From: Pseudomonas thivervalensis
GTDB taxonomy: Bacteria; Pseudomonadota; Gammaproteobacteria; Pseudomonadales; Pseudomonadaceae
Direction of reading: 5' to 3'
Assembly (NCBI RefSeq): GCF_001269655.1
Contig: NZ_LHVE01000020.1
Location: 558,001-622,000 of the forward strand
DNA length: 64,000 nucleotides
Below are positions 54,198-62,274 of this stretch, piece after piece; positions within the stretch are counted from its first letter, which is position 1; the number at the start of each line of letters is the position of its first letter. The position numbers and the translations under genes are program-made. Under the pieces are notes generated by a model that did no database searches, had not been told where the DNA came from, and saw only the letters and a program-made list of their open reading frames with translations.

Positions 54198-55246
54198 TGG
54201 CCGGCTCCCTGGATGATCAGGCGGGAATCGTCTTTCGGGTCGACCGTGGTCACGGAACCGGCCTGGCGAAGGATGGCAGGCATGCGCTCGCGATACAGGC
54301 GCAGCAGCATTTGCGGATCGCTGCCTTGGGTCTTCGCCAGGCCAAGCACCGTGGCCGTGTCGGCCGAAGCCTTGGCGAGCCGTTCGCTGGCCTGGGCGTG
54401 GGCGACTTGCACGGCACGGTCAGCGTCTTGGCGGGCGGCCTGGGTGAGTTTCTCGGCTTCGGTGCGCGCATTGGCCACGGCTTTGTCGGCCTGCTGGCTG
54501 GCGGTCAGCACGGCGTTGAAAGCGCTCACGGCCGGCCCCGGCAGACTCGATTGCACGTCGACCCGCACCACCTCGATGCCTAACCCCTGCCCCGTCGCTG
54601 CCAAGTCGGCCAAGCGTCGGTTAAGCCCCTGCACCAGATCACCCCGCAAGCGTTCACGACGCTCGGCGGCCTGGTTGTCGCTGCCCATCAGTTCCGGGCG
54701 AGCCACCAGAATCGTGTCGAGGTCCCGGGCCGCGGTCAGGGCGACGGCGCTGCGGGTCGCCAACCGGTCCAAGGCCGGCAGGACATGTTCACCTTGCAGG
54801 ACGAAGGCGTAAGGGTCGGTGACTTTGTAGAACACCCGCACATCCAGTTGCACCACACCAGCATCACCGGTCAGTAAATAACCAGAACCAGCCAACGCAT
54901 CGCTGACCGGCGTGGCGAAACTGGCGACACGATCAGCTTGCAGGGCCGCGTCCGAGCGCAGCAGATTTTCCACTCGCCGCTCAAGCACCCGATCCGCCGC
55001 TGGCAGCAGGATCACTTGTTCCACTGGACGCGGCCAGGCCAACAAGAGGCCGGCATTCTGGATTCGATCCAAGGCGCCAAAGTGCAGCACCACTGCGCGA
55101 TTCTGCGGGTCGATCTGCCGCACATTGGAGAACACCCAGGCCAACGCCGCCAACACCGTGACGGCGTAAAGCGCCAGGAACGCCAGGCGCCCAGCCTGGA
55201 TCCAGGGGCTGGACAATTCATTTGTTCCACGTGGAACCACACTCAT
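54194..55246 (-). CDS. SPFH/band-7 protein (HflC-like) of the hmtA operon
   Basis: This 350-residue membrane-anchored protein has one transmembrane helix (about 17-43, LAFLALYAVTVLAALAWVFS) and a SPFH/band-7 domain (VVLHFGALDRIQNAGLLLAWPRPVEQVI onward), with a helical coiled-coil tail rich in alanine and charged residues (QADKAVANARTEAEKLTQAA). It overlaps its neighbours by four bases on both sides. Codons 4-8 of the gene contain a perfect parS site. SPFH proteins scaffold membrane complexes; a role organising the ATPase is inference. Confidence 0.85.
   Translation of the reverse strand: MSVVPRGTNELSSPWIQAGRLAFLALYAVTVLAALAWVFSNVRQIDPQNRAVVLHFGALDRIQNAGLLLAWPRPVEQVILLPAADRVLERRVENLLRSDAALQADRVASFATPVSDALAGSGYLLTGDAGVVQLDVRVFYKVTDPYAFVLQGEHVLPALDRLATRSAVALTAARDLDTILVARPELMGSDNQAAERRERLRGDLVQGLNRRLADLAATGQGLGIEVVRVDVQSSLPGPAVSAFNAVLTASQQADKAVANARTEAEKLTQAARQDADRAVQVAHAQASERLAKASADTATVLGLAKTQGSDPQMLLRLYRERMPAILRQAGSVTTVDPKDDSRLIIQGAGQ
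55224..55237. promoter_or_regulatory. parS site 3 (start of an SPFH gene)
   Basis: GTTCCACGTGGAAC is a perfect 14-bp parS palindrome encoding V-P-R-G-T at the very N-terminus of the SPFH protein starting at 55246, 9.4 kb from parS site 2. Confidence 0.88.
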
Positions 55247-56283
55247 GGTTGTGTTCCACCTTTGCCTTCCACGGAAGCAGGGCCGTCTACCAGTACACGG
55301 AATGGCGCCGCATCGGTGCGCAAAATCAATTTCGTGCCTGGGCTGACAATGGTGCCCAAGGTGTCCAGCGAACGGAGCAGGTTGTAGAGCTGCGGAGAGC
55401 CCGCGTATGCCCGGCCGTAAATTTCCGCCGCCTCTACCCGGGATTGCGCTTCGATGTCCGCGGCTTTCACCGTGGCATCGGCTTGCACAACGCGCGCATC
55501 ACGTTCCGCAGCGGAGTGAATCTGCGCCGCTTCGCGCTTGCCGATGGCGGTGCGTTCGGTGGCGATGGTCTCGCGCTCGGCCCGCATGCGATCCACCGTC
55601 GCGGTCAGCGTCACCGACGGCAAGGTCAGGCGCTCGATACCGACTTGCAACACCCGCACGCCGTAAGTGGTGAGCAACTGTTGATCGATCTGCTGACGCA
55701 ACTGGGCTTCGAAATCGGCGATGCGCACTTGGCTGGCATCGGTGTTGACCAGGTTCGCCAAGTCAAAGCTGGCGGCCGTGGTTTCCAACGCCGAGCCGAC
55801 GAACGTGCGAATCTGTCGCGCCGCTTCGTCCGGTTGGTTCTGTACCGCACGCATGAAACGCTGCACGTTGTCCGGGTCGCCCTGCACCTGCCAAGCCACG
55901 TACGCCTGGACGATGATCCGCAGTCCGTCGCGGGTGCCGACATCCTGCAGGCCGCTGGACGTGGTGCGCAATCGCAGGTCCACCGGAATCGCCGCCTCGA
56001 ACGGTGCCGGCCAGCGCCATCCCAGACCGGGTTGCAACAGCACCCGGGCCGGATTACCGAAACGGGTGATGACCGTGGCCTCCCCCGAACGCACTTGCAC
56101 CAGGCTCGCGGCGGCGACGGCAAATGCCACCAACAGCACCGCCCAGCCCATCCGCCGCCAGGGAAACGGACCGGCTTGCTGCGGGTCGCCATGATGGTGG
56201 TGATGATGACCAGGGTGATGACCGCCGTGACCGTGATCGTGACCGGCGTGGTCGTGGTGACCGTGTGAAGAGGACTGGCTCAA
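55243..56283 (-). CDS. SPFH/band-7 protein (HflC-like) with histidine-rich N-terminus
   Basis: This 346-residue protein's first 33 residues contain 15 histidines, including six in a row at 26-31, just before a single transmembrane helix (about 46-64). The SPFH domain follows (GEATVITRFGNPARVLLQPGLGWRWPAPFEAAI), then a coiled-coil (MRAERETIATERTAIGKREA). A His-rich tail beside a metal ATPase strongly suggests metal binding (inference). Four-base overlaps link it with both neighbours. Confidence 0.87.
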   Translation of the reverse strand: MSQSSSHGHHDHAGHDHGHGGHHPGHHHHHHGDPQQAGPFPWRRMGWAVLLVAFAVAAASLVQVRSGEATVITRFGNPARVLLQPGLGWRWPAPFEAAIPVDLRLRTTSSGLQDVGTRDGLRIIVQAYVAWQVQGDPDNVQRFMRAVQNQPDEAARQIRTFVGSALETTAASFDLANLVNTDASQVRIADFEAQLRQQIDQQLLTTYGVRVLQVGIERLTLPSVTLTATVDRMRAERETIATERTAIGKREAAQIHSAAERDARVVQADATVKAADIEAQSRVEAAEIYGRAYAGSPQLYNLLRSLDTLGTIVSPGTKLILRTDAAPFRVLVDGPASVEGKGGTQP

Positions 56284-58241
56284 TGGGCAGCTCCTGGTGG
56301 GACAGGGTTACGCGGCGACGCGGGGTCGGCCGGCAGCGTGAAGGTACGCAAGTCGATGGTCGGCGCGTTGCTGCTGCCGCCCAGGCGATGATCGAGAATC
56401 AGCAACTGGGCATTGCCGAGTCCCTGGCTCAGTTGACTCAAGTAATGTTCCAGCACAAAAGCGTGCCCCGCCGTGGCGTAGGCTTTGCGGTCGGCGTTGA
56501 AACGCAAATCGGCAGCCTGGGCGGACGCGTTGATTTCCTCGGCGGTGGCAGTGGCCTGGTCGTGGGCGATGCTGGCTTGCAACTGCGCCTGATTGGTCTG
56601 TTCTGCCGCCGCACCACGCTCGCGGGCAATCAAGGCCTGGGCGCCGATCTGCGCTGCCTGCACGCCGTGGTAGGCATTGGCCGCACCGGCCGGCGGATGA
56701 ATCGCCTCCACCACCGTCGCCAGAATTTCCACGCCACTGTCGAGCGATTGCAAATCCGCCTGGACGGCGCGACCGATTTCTTCGGCCAGGCTGACACGGT
56801 CCGCGCCCAGCAAACCATCCAACGTGCGCGAAGCAAATTCATGTACCAAAATGCGGCTGGCGGTACTGCGAATCAATGTCGGCACATCGGCGCTGTTATA
56901 GGTAGCCGCCAATGCCGCGGCGTCAGTCAGGCCGATGCGATAGACAAACCGTACGTCCATGTTGACGATCTGGAAGCTCTGCTGGTCGGCACGACGACTG
57001 GCAATGACCTGGGATTTGTCGTTCACATGGCTGGCGTCCCACAATCGATTGGCAACTGCCGGCGCCGGCCCTTCCGCCGGTTCAGCCTCGGTAACGGTCC
57101 GACTGTCCGTGACGCTGGTTGCCAGTTCATGTACGACGCCATTCTCGATGTTCAGTACCCTGCCCCACGGCCAAGGCAACGCAACGTGCAAGCCTGGGCC
57201 GAACACCGCCACCGGTTTTCCAAAGCGCTCATAGATGCCCCGCCCCTGCAGCGGCACTTCGTGCACGCCCGTCAGCAACCAACCAACCAGCGACACCAGC
57301 GCCAACACCGGCAAAAAAGCCCGGCGCATGTAGCTGAAGGCCCAGATCTGGCGCAGGTCGATGCCGAAACGGTTGTGCAGTTCATGCTGCAAGGCCAGCA
57401 GCGGTTGCGGCGGCCAGCGCAGCAGATCGGCGATGACACTGCGCCCCAACAGCGTCGGCTCCAGGGTGTCCCGGCGTGGGATGAACAACGACAGCACCGC
57501 GCGCAGCAACAATTCCGCCGCCACCAGCCCGGGCAACAACCCCATCAGCACCGCCAGGCGCAGCGGCCAGAGGGACGTTTCGGTGGAGAACAGCAAGCAC
57601 AAGGCGCCGAGCACCAACACGATGATCGCCACCCGCGTGAGTTGCGCCAGCGGTGGCGCTTCCGGCCATTCCACGGGGGATTGCTGGGCCAATTGTCGCT
57701 CGAACACCAATAACCCGAACGCCAACAACAGCGACAGCACCGCCCCCACACTGGCCGAGACGCCGAGGGTTGCAGCGGGCAGTTGCAAGTCCCAGGCCTG
57801 CTCCAGGCTCAGCAATACCAGCACCGCCCAACCGGCCAGCCACAGCGTAGGCGCACCGATTTGCTTGAGCAGGCCGACCGAACGGGCGCCGACGCGGTCC
57901 AGCAACCGCTCATACCACCCCTGGTTATCAACAGGCTCGTTTTCAGTCGGCAGGTTATCCACAGCCGGCAACAGCGCCCTGCTGCGCCACTGCGTCACCC
58001 ACCAGGCGGATTGCAAGCCAGCCACCAGCACCAACAACCCCGCACCTTGGCTGACCAACAAGACCGGCCACAGCGATTGGGGTGAAAACACTCCGATAAA
58101 AAACGCCAACACCAGGCCCAGGCCCGCCACGCCTCCCAAGGCGAAGGCGATCCGCTTCAAGCGGCGCCCTTGAAACGACGCTCGCTGCAAACGCGGCCAT
58201 TCGGCCACTTGTGCTCCCTCGATATCTAGATCGACTTGCAT
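56280..58241 (-). CDS. Multi-spanning SPFH/band-7 protein (HflK-like), first gene of hmtA operon
   Basis: This 653-residue inner-membrane protein has about six hydrophobic helices in the first 330 residues (for example FALGGVAGLGLVLAFFIGVF; IAIIVLVLGALCLLF-type), then an HflK-like SPFH domain beginning VPLQGRGIYERFGKPVAVFGPGLHVALPWPWG and a coiled-coil region (QASIAHDQATATAEEINAS). Much longer than ordinary HflK because of the added membrane domain. It heads the operon; degenerate Zur half-sites lie 60-85 bp upstream. Confidence 0.85.
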   Translation of the reverse strand: MQVDLDIEGAQVAEWPRLQRASFQGRRLKRIAFALGGVAGLGLVLAFFIGVFSPQSLWPVLLVSQGAGLLVLVAGLQSAWWVTQWRSRALLPAVDNLPTENEPVDNQGWYERLLDRVGARSVGLLKQIGAPTLWLAGWAVLVLLSLEQAWDLQLPAATLGVSASVGAVLSLLLAFGLLVFERQLAQQSPVEWPEAPPLAQLTRVAIIVLVLGALCLLFSTETSLWPLRLAVLMGLLPGLVAAELLLRAVLSLFIPRRDTLEPTLLGRSVIADLLRWPPQPLLALQHELHNRFGIDLRQIWAFSYMRRAFLPVLALVSLVGWLLTGVHEVPLQGRGIYERFGKPVAVFGPGLHVALPWPWGRVLNIENGVVHELATSVTDSRTVTEAEPAEGPAPAVANRLWDASHVNDKSQVIASRRADQQSFQIVNMDVRFVYRIGLTDAAALAATYNSADVPTLIRSTASRILVHEFASRTLDGLLGADRVSLAEEIGRAVQADLQSLDSGVEILATVVEAIHPPAGAANAYHGVQAAQIGAQALIARERGAAAEQTNQAQLQASIAHDQATATAEEINASAQAADLRFNADRKAYATAGHAFVLEHYLSQLSQGLGNAQLLILDHRLGGSSNAPTIDLRTFTLPADPASPRNPVPPGAAH

Positions 58242-58302
58242 ACCACCCCAGCACTTGTGGCGATCAAAATCCGGGCCCGTGGACAGACGCCACCGACGCT
58301 CT

Positions 58303-58325
58303 GTTATATGCCGTTACCTTATAAC
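58303..58325. promoter_or_regulatory. Degenerate Zur-like half-sites upstream of the hmtA operon
   Basis: GTTATA (58303-58308) and TATAAC (58320-58325) are the two Zur half-sites in the right orientation but 11 bp apart instead of 1. A closer overlapping match, GTTACCTTATAAC (58313-58325), has three mismatches to the consensus. The orthologous P. aeruginosa operon is zinc-regulated as I recall, which makes the site plausible. Confidence 0.4.
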
Positions 58326-58462
58326 GATTGCTGTGAAATTTCCGTTTTGAATTCTTCATGACAACGCGTGTGCCGGCCTCTTGACTTAAGCCTTGACCGA
58401 AATCTCCGGAAACGCTCATATTACGCGCATAATTTTTTATCAGGCCAAGCGGGAGAACAGCG

Positions 58463-59863
58463 ATGAGCAACTACGACGTGGTCATTCTGGGCGGCGGCCC
58501 TGGCGGGTATAACGCGGCGATTCGGGCCGGGCAGTTGGGGTTGAAGGCCGCCTGTGTCGAAGGCCGAGCCACGCTGGGCGGCACCTGCCTGAACGTCGGC
58601 TGCATGCCCTCCAAGGCATTGCTGCACGCTTCGGAACTGTACGAAGCGGCCACGGGAACGGAGTTCGCCAACCTGGGCATTGAAGTCAGCCCCACGCTCA
58701 ATCTTGCGCAGATGATGAAGCAGAAAGACGAAAGCGTGGCGGGCCTGACCAAGGGCATCGAGTTCCTGTTCCGCAAGAACAAGGTCGACTGGATCAAAGG
58801 CTGGGGCCACATCGACGGGCCAGGCAAGGTGACCGTCACCGGCGACGATGGCACCAAGACCGATCTGAGTGCCAAAGACATCGTCATCGCCACCGGCTCG
58901 GAACCCATGCCGTTGCCAGGCGTGGCCATCGACAACCAGCGCATCCTTGACTCCACCGGCGCCTTGTCCCTGAGTGAGGTGCCCCGGCATCTGGTGGTGA
59001 TCGGCGCGGGTGTCATCGGCCTGGAGCTGGGTTCGGTCTGGCGGCGGCTGGGCGCCCAGGTGACCGTAGTGGAATACCTCGATCGCATCTGCCCGGGCGT
59101 GGACGGCGAGGCCGGCAAGACCTTGCAACGGGCCTTGGCTAAACAAGGCATCCAGTTCAAGTTGAGTTCGAAAGTCACCGGCGCCGCCACCTCCGCCAGC
59201 GGCGTGCAACTGCAGGTCGAACCGGCGGCGGGCGGTGAAGCACAGACCCTGGACGCCGATTACGTCCTGGTCGCCATCGGTCGTCGGCCTTACACACAAG
59301 GACTGGGGCTGGAGAACGTCGGGTTGAGCACCGATAAACGCGGCATGCTCGCCAACCAGCGTCACCGCACCGAAGCCCCCGGCGTCTGGGTCATCGGTGA
59401 TGTGACGGCCGGACCGATGCTGGCCCACAAGGCCGAAGACGAAGCCATGGCCTGCATCGAACAGATCGCCGGCAAGGCCGCCGAGGTCAACTATGCGCTG
59501 ATCCCCAGCGTCATCTATACCCGTCCGGAACTGGCCAGCGTCGGCAAGACCGAGGAACAACTCAAGGCTGAAGGCCGCGCCTACAAGGTCGGCAAGTTTC
59601 CGTTCACGGCCAACAGCCGGGCCAAGATCAACCACGAGACCGAAGGATTCGCCAAGGTCCTGGCCGATGAACGCACCGATGAAATCCTTGGCGTGCACCT
59701 GGTGGGCCCGAGTGTCAGTGAGATGATCGGTGAGTACTGCGTGGCCATGGAGTTCAGCGCCTCGGCCGAGGACATCGCCCTGACCTGCCACCCCCACCCT
59801 ACCCGTTCGGAGGCGTTGCGCCAGGCGGCCATGAATGTGGAGGGAATGGCGACGCAGATGTAG
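58463..59863 (+). CDS. lpdA: Dihydrolipoyl dehydrogenase
   Basis: This 466-residue FAD-dependent disulfide oxidoreductase regenerates lipoamide in 2-oxoacid dehydrogenase or glycine cleavage complexes. It shows the FAD motif VVILGGGPGGYNAAIRAGQLG, redox-active GGTCLNVGCMPSK, NAD-binding VVIGAGVIGLELGSVW and the C-terminal catalytic His-Glu in TCHPHPTRSEALRQA. GGGAG precedes ATG 58463. No acyltransferase or dehydrogenase subunits are adjacent, so it is a stand-alone copy, probably like Lpd3 (PA4829). Confidence 0.95.
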   Translation: MSNYDVVILGGGPGGYNAAIRAGQLGLKAACVEGRATLGGTCLNVGCMPSKALLHASELYEAATGTEFANLGIEVSPTLNLAQMMKQKDESVAGLTKGIEFLFRKNKVDWIKGWGHIDGPGKVTVTGDDGTKTDLSAKDIVIATGSEPMPLPGVAIDNQRILDSTGALSLSEVPRHLVVIGAGVIGLELGSVWRRLGAQVTVVEYLDRICPGVDGEAGKTLQRALAKQGIQFKLSSKVTGAATSASGVQLQVEPAAGGEAQTLDADYVLVAIGRRPYTQGLGLENVGLSTDKRGMLANQRHRTEAPGVWVIGDVTAGPMLAHKAEDEAMACIEQIAGKAAEVNYALIPSVIYTRPELASVGKTEEQLKAEGRAYKVGKFPFTANSRAKINHETEGFAKVLADERTDEILGVHLVGPSVSEMIGEYCVAMEFSASAEDIALTCHPHPTRSEALRQAAMNVEGMATQM

Positions 59864-59894
59864 GAACAACGCAAAGCGGGAATGAACACTTTTT

Positions 59895-60100
59895 TGTGGC
59901 CAGGGATTGCTCCCGCCGGAGCGCGTCTGTAGGAGCTGTGTAGGAGCTGACGAGTGCAACGAGGCTGCGATCTTTCCCCATACGCTTGAATCTCAAGCGA
60001 AAGATCAAAAGATCAAAAGATCAAAAGATCAAAAGATCAAAAGATCGCAGGCTTCGCCAGCTCCTACAGAGCCGAGCGGGAGCAAGCTCCCTCGCCACAG
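59895..60100. repeat. Nested REP composite (second copy, degenerate)
   Basis: A decayed outer REP arm (TGTGGCCAGGGATTGCTCCC, 59895-59914) and an intact opposite arm (60075-60100) enclose an inner element whose ends are GTAGGAGCTG (duplicated at 59929 and 59940) and CAGCTCCTAC (59-68). The layout equals that at 29098-29274. It occupies the gap between lpdA and the TPR gene. Confidence 0.7.
60000..60046. repeat. 8-bp microsatellite (AAAAGATC)n
   Basis: Six GATC tetranucleotides occur at exact 8-bp spacing (60003, 60011, 60019, 60027, 60035, 60043), separated by AAAA. The related element at 29201-29219 has only an imperfect pair, so copy number has expanded here. Confidence 0.92.
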
Positions 60101-60123
60101 GCGGTGTTCGGCTGGCCGTTAGC

Positions 60124-62274
60124 TTAGCTGGCCGACATCCGCACCTTGCGCCGGCGCCGGCTGATCAATCCCAACGCCACCGCCGCCACCAACACGGCCC
60201 CGCCCACTTCCAGCCAGATCTTGTAAGGCCGCAGCGTCGAGCGAATCGGGTCCAGGGCCTGGGTCACGTAGCGTTTGTTCGCTGTGCCGAATTCCGGTTC
60301 CTGGCATTGATGACCAAAATCCCCGGCCCACTCCACGTACGGGCCTTCCTTCACATAGCGCTGATACAGCGCGCTTTGCTCTTCAAGGCTGGAGTTGTAG
60401 CCCACCGCCTTGCACAGCACCGCCGCGAACGCCTGGCTGGTATGCGGCAGATAATCCGCTGCCTGGCTCGCCAATGCCGTGGCGACAAACCGATAGTGGT
60501 AACGCACGTCCGGCTGCGCGGCGCTGGCCTGCTGGCGCTGCAGTTCACCTTCAGCCACCAGCGGCCCGACGTTCAGCTCGACCGGCTCCAGGCTGTAATT
60601 GCCGCCCAGGCTGGCGTAATCCGGCGCCATCTCATAGCCGAGCAGCTCCATGCCCCATTTGCGGGCCATCCGGGACGCATTGAAATACGCCTCGGCCCGT
60701 CGGGTTGGCCACCATTTGGACTCCGCGTCCTGGCGCAATCGCCCATAGGTGCGGGCCTTTTCCTGCAGCTCCGGGTTATCGAAATAAGCCGGCGCCTCAT
60801 CGAAGCGCCCTTCCCTCAGCAAACGCCGCCCCAGCAGATTGCGCAGACTCGCGGCCACGGGCAGCGGCACGTAGTTGTCCCGATCCGCCTGGCTCAACGC
60901 CGGTGGCGCCGGGACTTGGGCGTCGACGTACTGCTTGAGCTCCTCCACCGTGAGCACCCGCTCGGCGACGGCGGCGGCGTCGTACCAATAGTTGCCCTGG
61001 CCGCGATAGAGCTGATCGAAGGCTTGCAGGTAATCGCCGCGCTGCAAGGCCAGGATCGCGCTTTCACCTTCGACCCGGCACTTGGGCTGCACCGACTCGT
61101 AGTTCCAATCCGGCGTGCGCCGGCTGCCCCAGGATTCATCGTTCGGGAAAGCCTGGGCAGCCTTGGCATAAGCCGCCGCCGCGGCCACTTTATCGCCGTC
61201 GCGCAAGGCCAGCTTGGCGCGCACCCACCACGCCAGGCCGGTGTCGACAGCCTTTTGTACAAAGGCCTGGGCGCTGGCGTAATCGCCGTGCTGGTAACTC
61301 ACCGCGGCCAAACGGTCGGCATCGTCCAGGTTGTCCCGGGCGCTGGCCTGCAACAGTTCGAACAGCCTTTTCTCGCCAGAGGGTTCTTCACCGTCCCACC
61401 AGCCGACACGGCTGAGCAGGTAGGCGGTGACCAATCGCTGCACCGCCTTGGTTTTGAGCAATTCACTCAAGCGCTCATCCGACTGGACGCTCAAATCTCC
61501 GGCCAATTGCAGCAACGAGCTGTAGCCGACCGGAGACCCTTGCAGGTTCTGGATCGCATACAGGCCGATGGCACTGTCCCAATCATCAGCGGTGTAGGCC
61601 ACCCGGGCCTCCTCGCCGAGGCTGGCGATGCCCAATTCCAGCGGGTCGCTGAAGCCGGCAATGCTCAACTCCCGAGCCTGGCGAAACGCCGCTCGCGCCT
61701 GATCCTGCAAGGCCACAGGGTCGCCGCTACCCGCCTCGGTGCTCACGGCGAACAAGGCCCGCCCCAGGGAATACGCGGCCCAGGTGCTGCGCAACCGACG
61801 TTGATCAGCCGGTAATGCCAGCAATTGCTGAAAGGCTTCCACGGCGCGCTGATGCTCACCGATATTGAAAGCCGCCGCGCCGAGCGCATACAGGCGCAGC
61901 TCGTCCGGCAGATTCGCCGCCTCAGCCGCCACCTGGTCGATGTCGGTCAGCGCCCGCAAGCGCTCCACCACCGCTTGCTGCGGCGGGGTCAGGCCAATCT
62001 GCTCGGCCTTGCTGCGTTGCTCCACGTAGGAAGGCAGGTCGTCATAGCTGTAGTCCGGGTTGCGCGTCGCCTCGGTGGCCGGCTTAAGCCCGGCAATCAC
62101 CTGGCCGAGACGGCTGACTTCGAAGCGAAAGCTGCCTTCGGGCAACTCCGCCAGCGTCTGGGCGCGGTTATCCAGCAGGCGCATCGGGAAATCCGGCCCG
62201 CAGGCCAGCGCCGGGCCCAGCGGCAGGCAAAGACTCAGGCACAGCAGGTGACGAGGCCACTTACGGGTAAACAT
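60124..62274 (-). CDS. Secreted/periplasmic helical-repeat (TPR-like) protein
   Basis: This 716-residue protein has signal peptide RHLLCLSLCLPLGPALA followed by CGPDFP; the ALA-C junction is either a type I site or a poor lipobox. The middle is a series of helical pairs resembling TPR/Sel1 units (GAAAFNIGEHQRAVEAFQQLL, ALRDGDKVAAAAAYAKAAQAF, YQHGDYASAQAFVQKAVDTG). The end has one transmembrane helix and a basic tail (IWLEVGGAVLVAAVALGLIS then RRRRKVR), so it is probably anchored by its C-terminus. ATG 62274 has an ideal AAGGAGG. It overlaps the DUF3142 gene by 14 bp; function unknown. Confidence 0.8.
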   Translation of the reverse strand: MFTRKWPRHLLCLSLCLPLGPALACGPDFPMRLLDNRAQTLAELPEGSFRFEVSRLGQVIAGLKPATEATRNPDYSYDDLPSYVEQRSKAEQIGLTPPQQAVVERLRALTDIDQVAAEAANLPDELRLYALGAAAFNIGEHQRAVEAFQQLLALPADQRRLRSTWAAYSLGRALFAVSTEAGSGDPVALQDQARAAFRQARELSIAGFSDPLELGIASLGEEARVAYTADDWDSAIGLYAIQNLQGSPVGYSSLLQLAGDLSVQSDERLSELLKTKAVQRLVTAYLLSRVGWWDGEEPSGEKRLFELLQASARDNLDDADRLAAVSYQHGDYASAQAFVQKAVDTGLAWWVRAKLALRDGDKVAAAAAYAKAAQAFPNDESWGSRRTPDWNYESVQPKCRVEGESAILALQRGDYLQAFDQLYRGQGNYWYDAAAVAERVLTVEELKQYVDAQVPAPPALSQADRDNYVPLPVAASLRNLLGRRLLREGRFDEAPAYFDNPELQEKARTYGRLRQDAESKWWPTRRAEAYFNASRMARKWGMELLGYEMAPDYASLGGNYSLEPVELNVGPLVAEGELQRQQASAAQPDVRYHYRFVATALASQAADYLPHTSQAFAAVLCKAVGYNSSLEEQSALYQRYVKEGPYVEWAGDFGHQCQEPEFGTANKRYVTQALDPIRSTLRPYKIWLEVGGAVLVAAVALGLISRRRRKVRMSAS

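Noticed and set aside
54194..58241. Housekeeping hflK-hflC locus
   Set aside because: hflKC normally lies with hfq-hflX; here three SPFH genes sit in an operon with a metal ATPase, one has a large extra membrane domain and another a His-rich tail.
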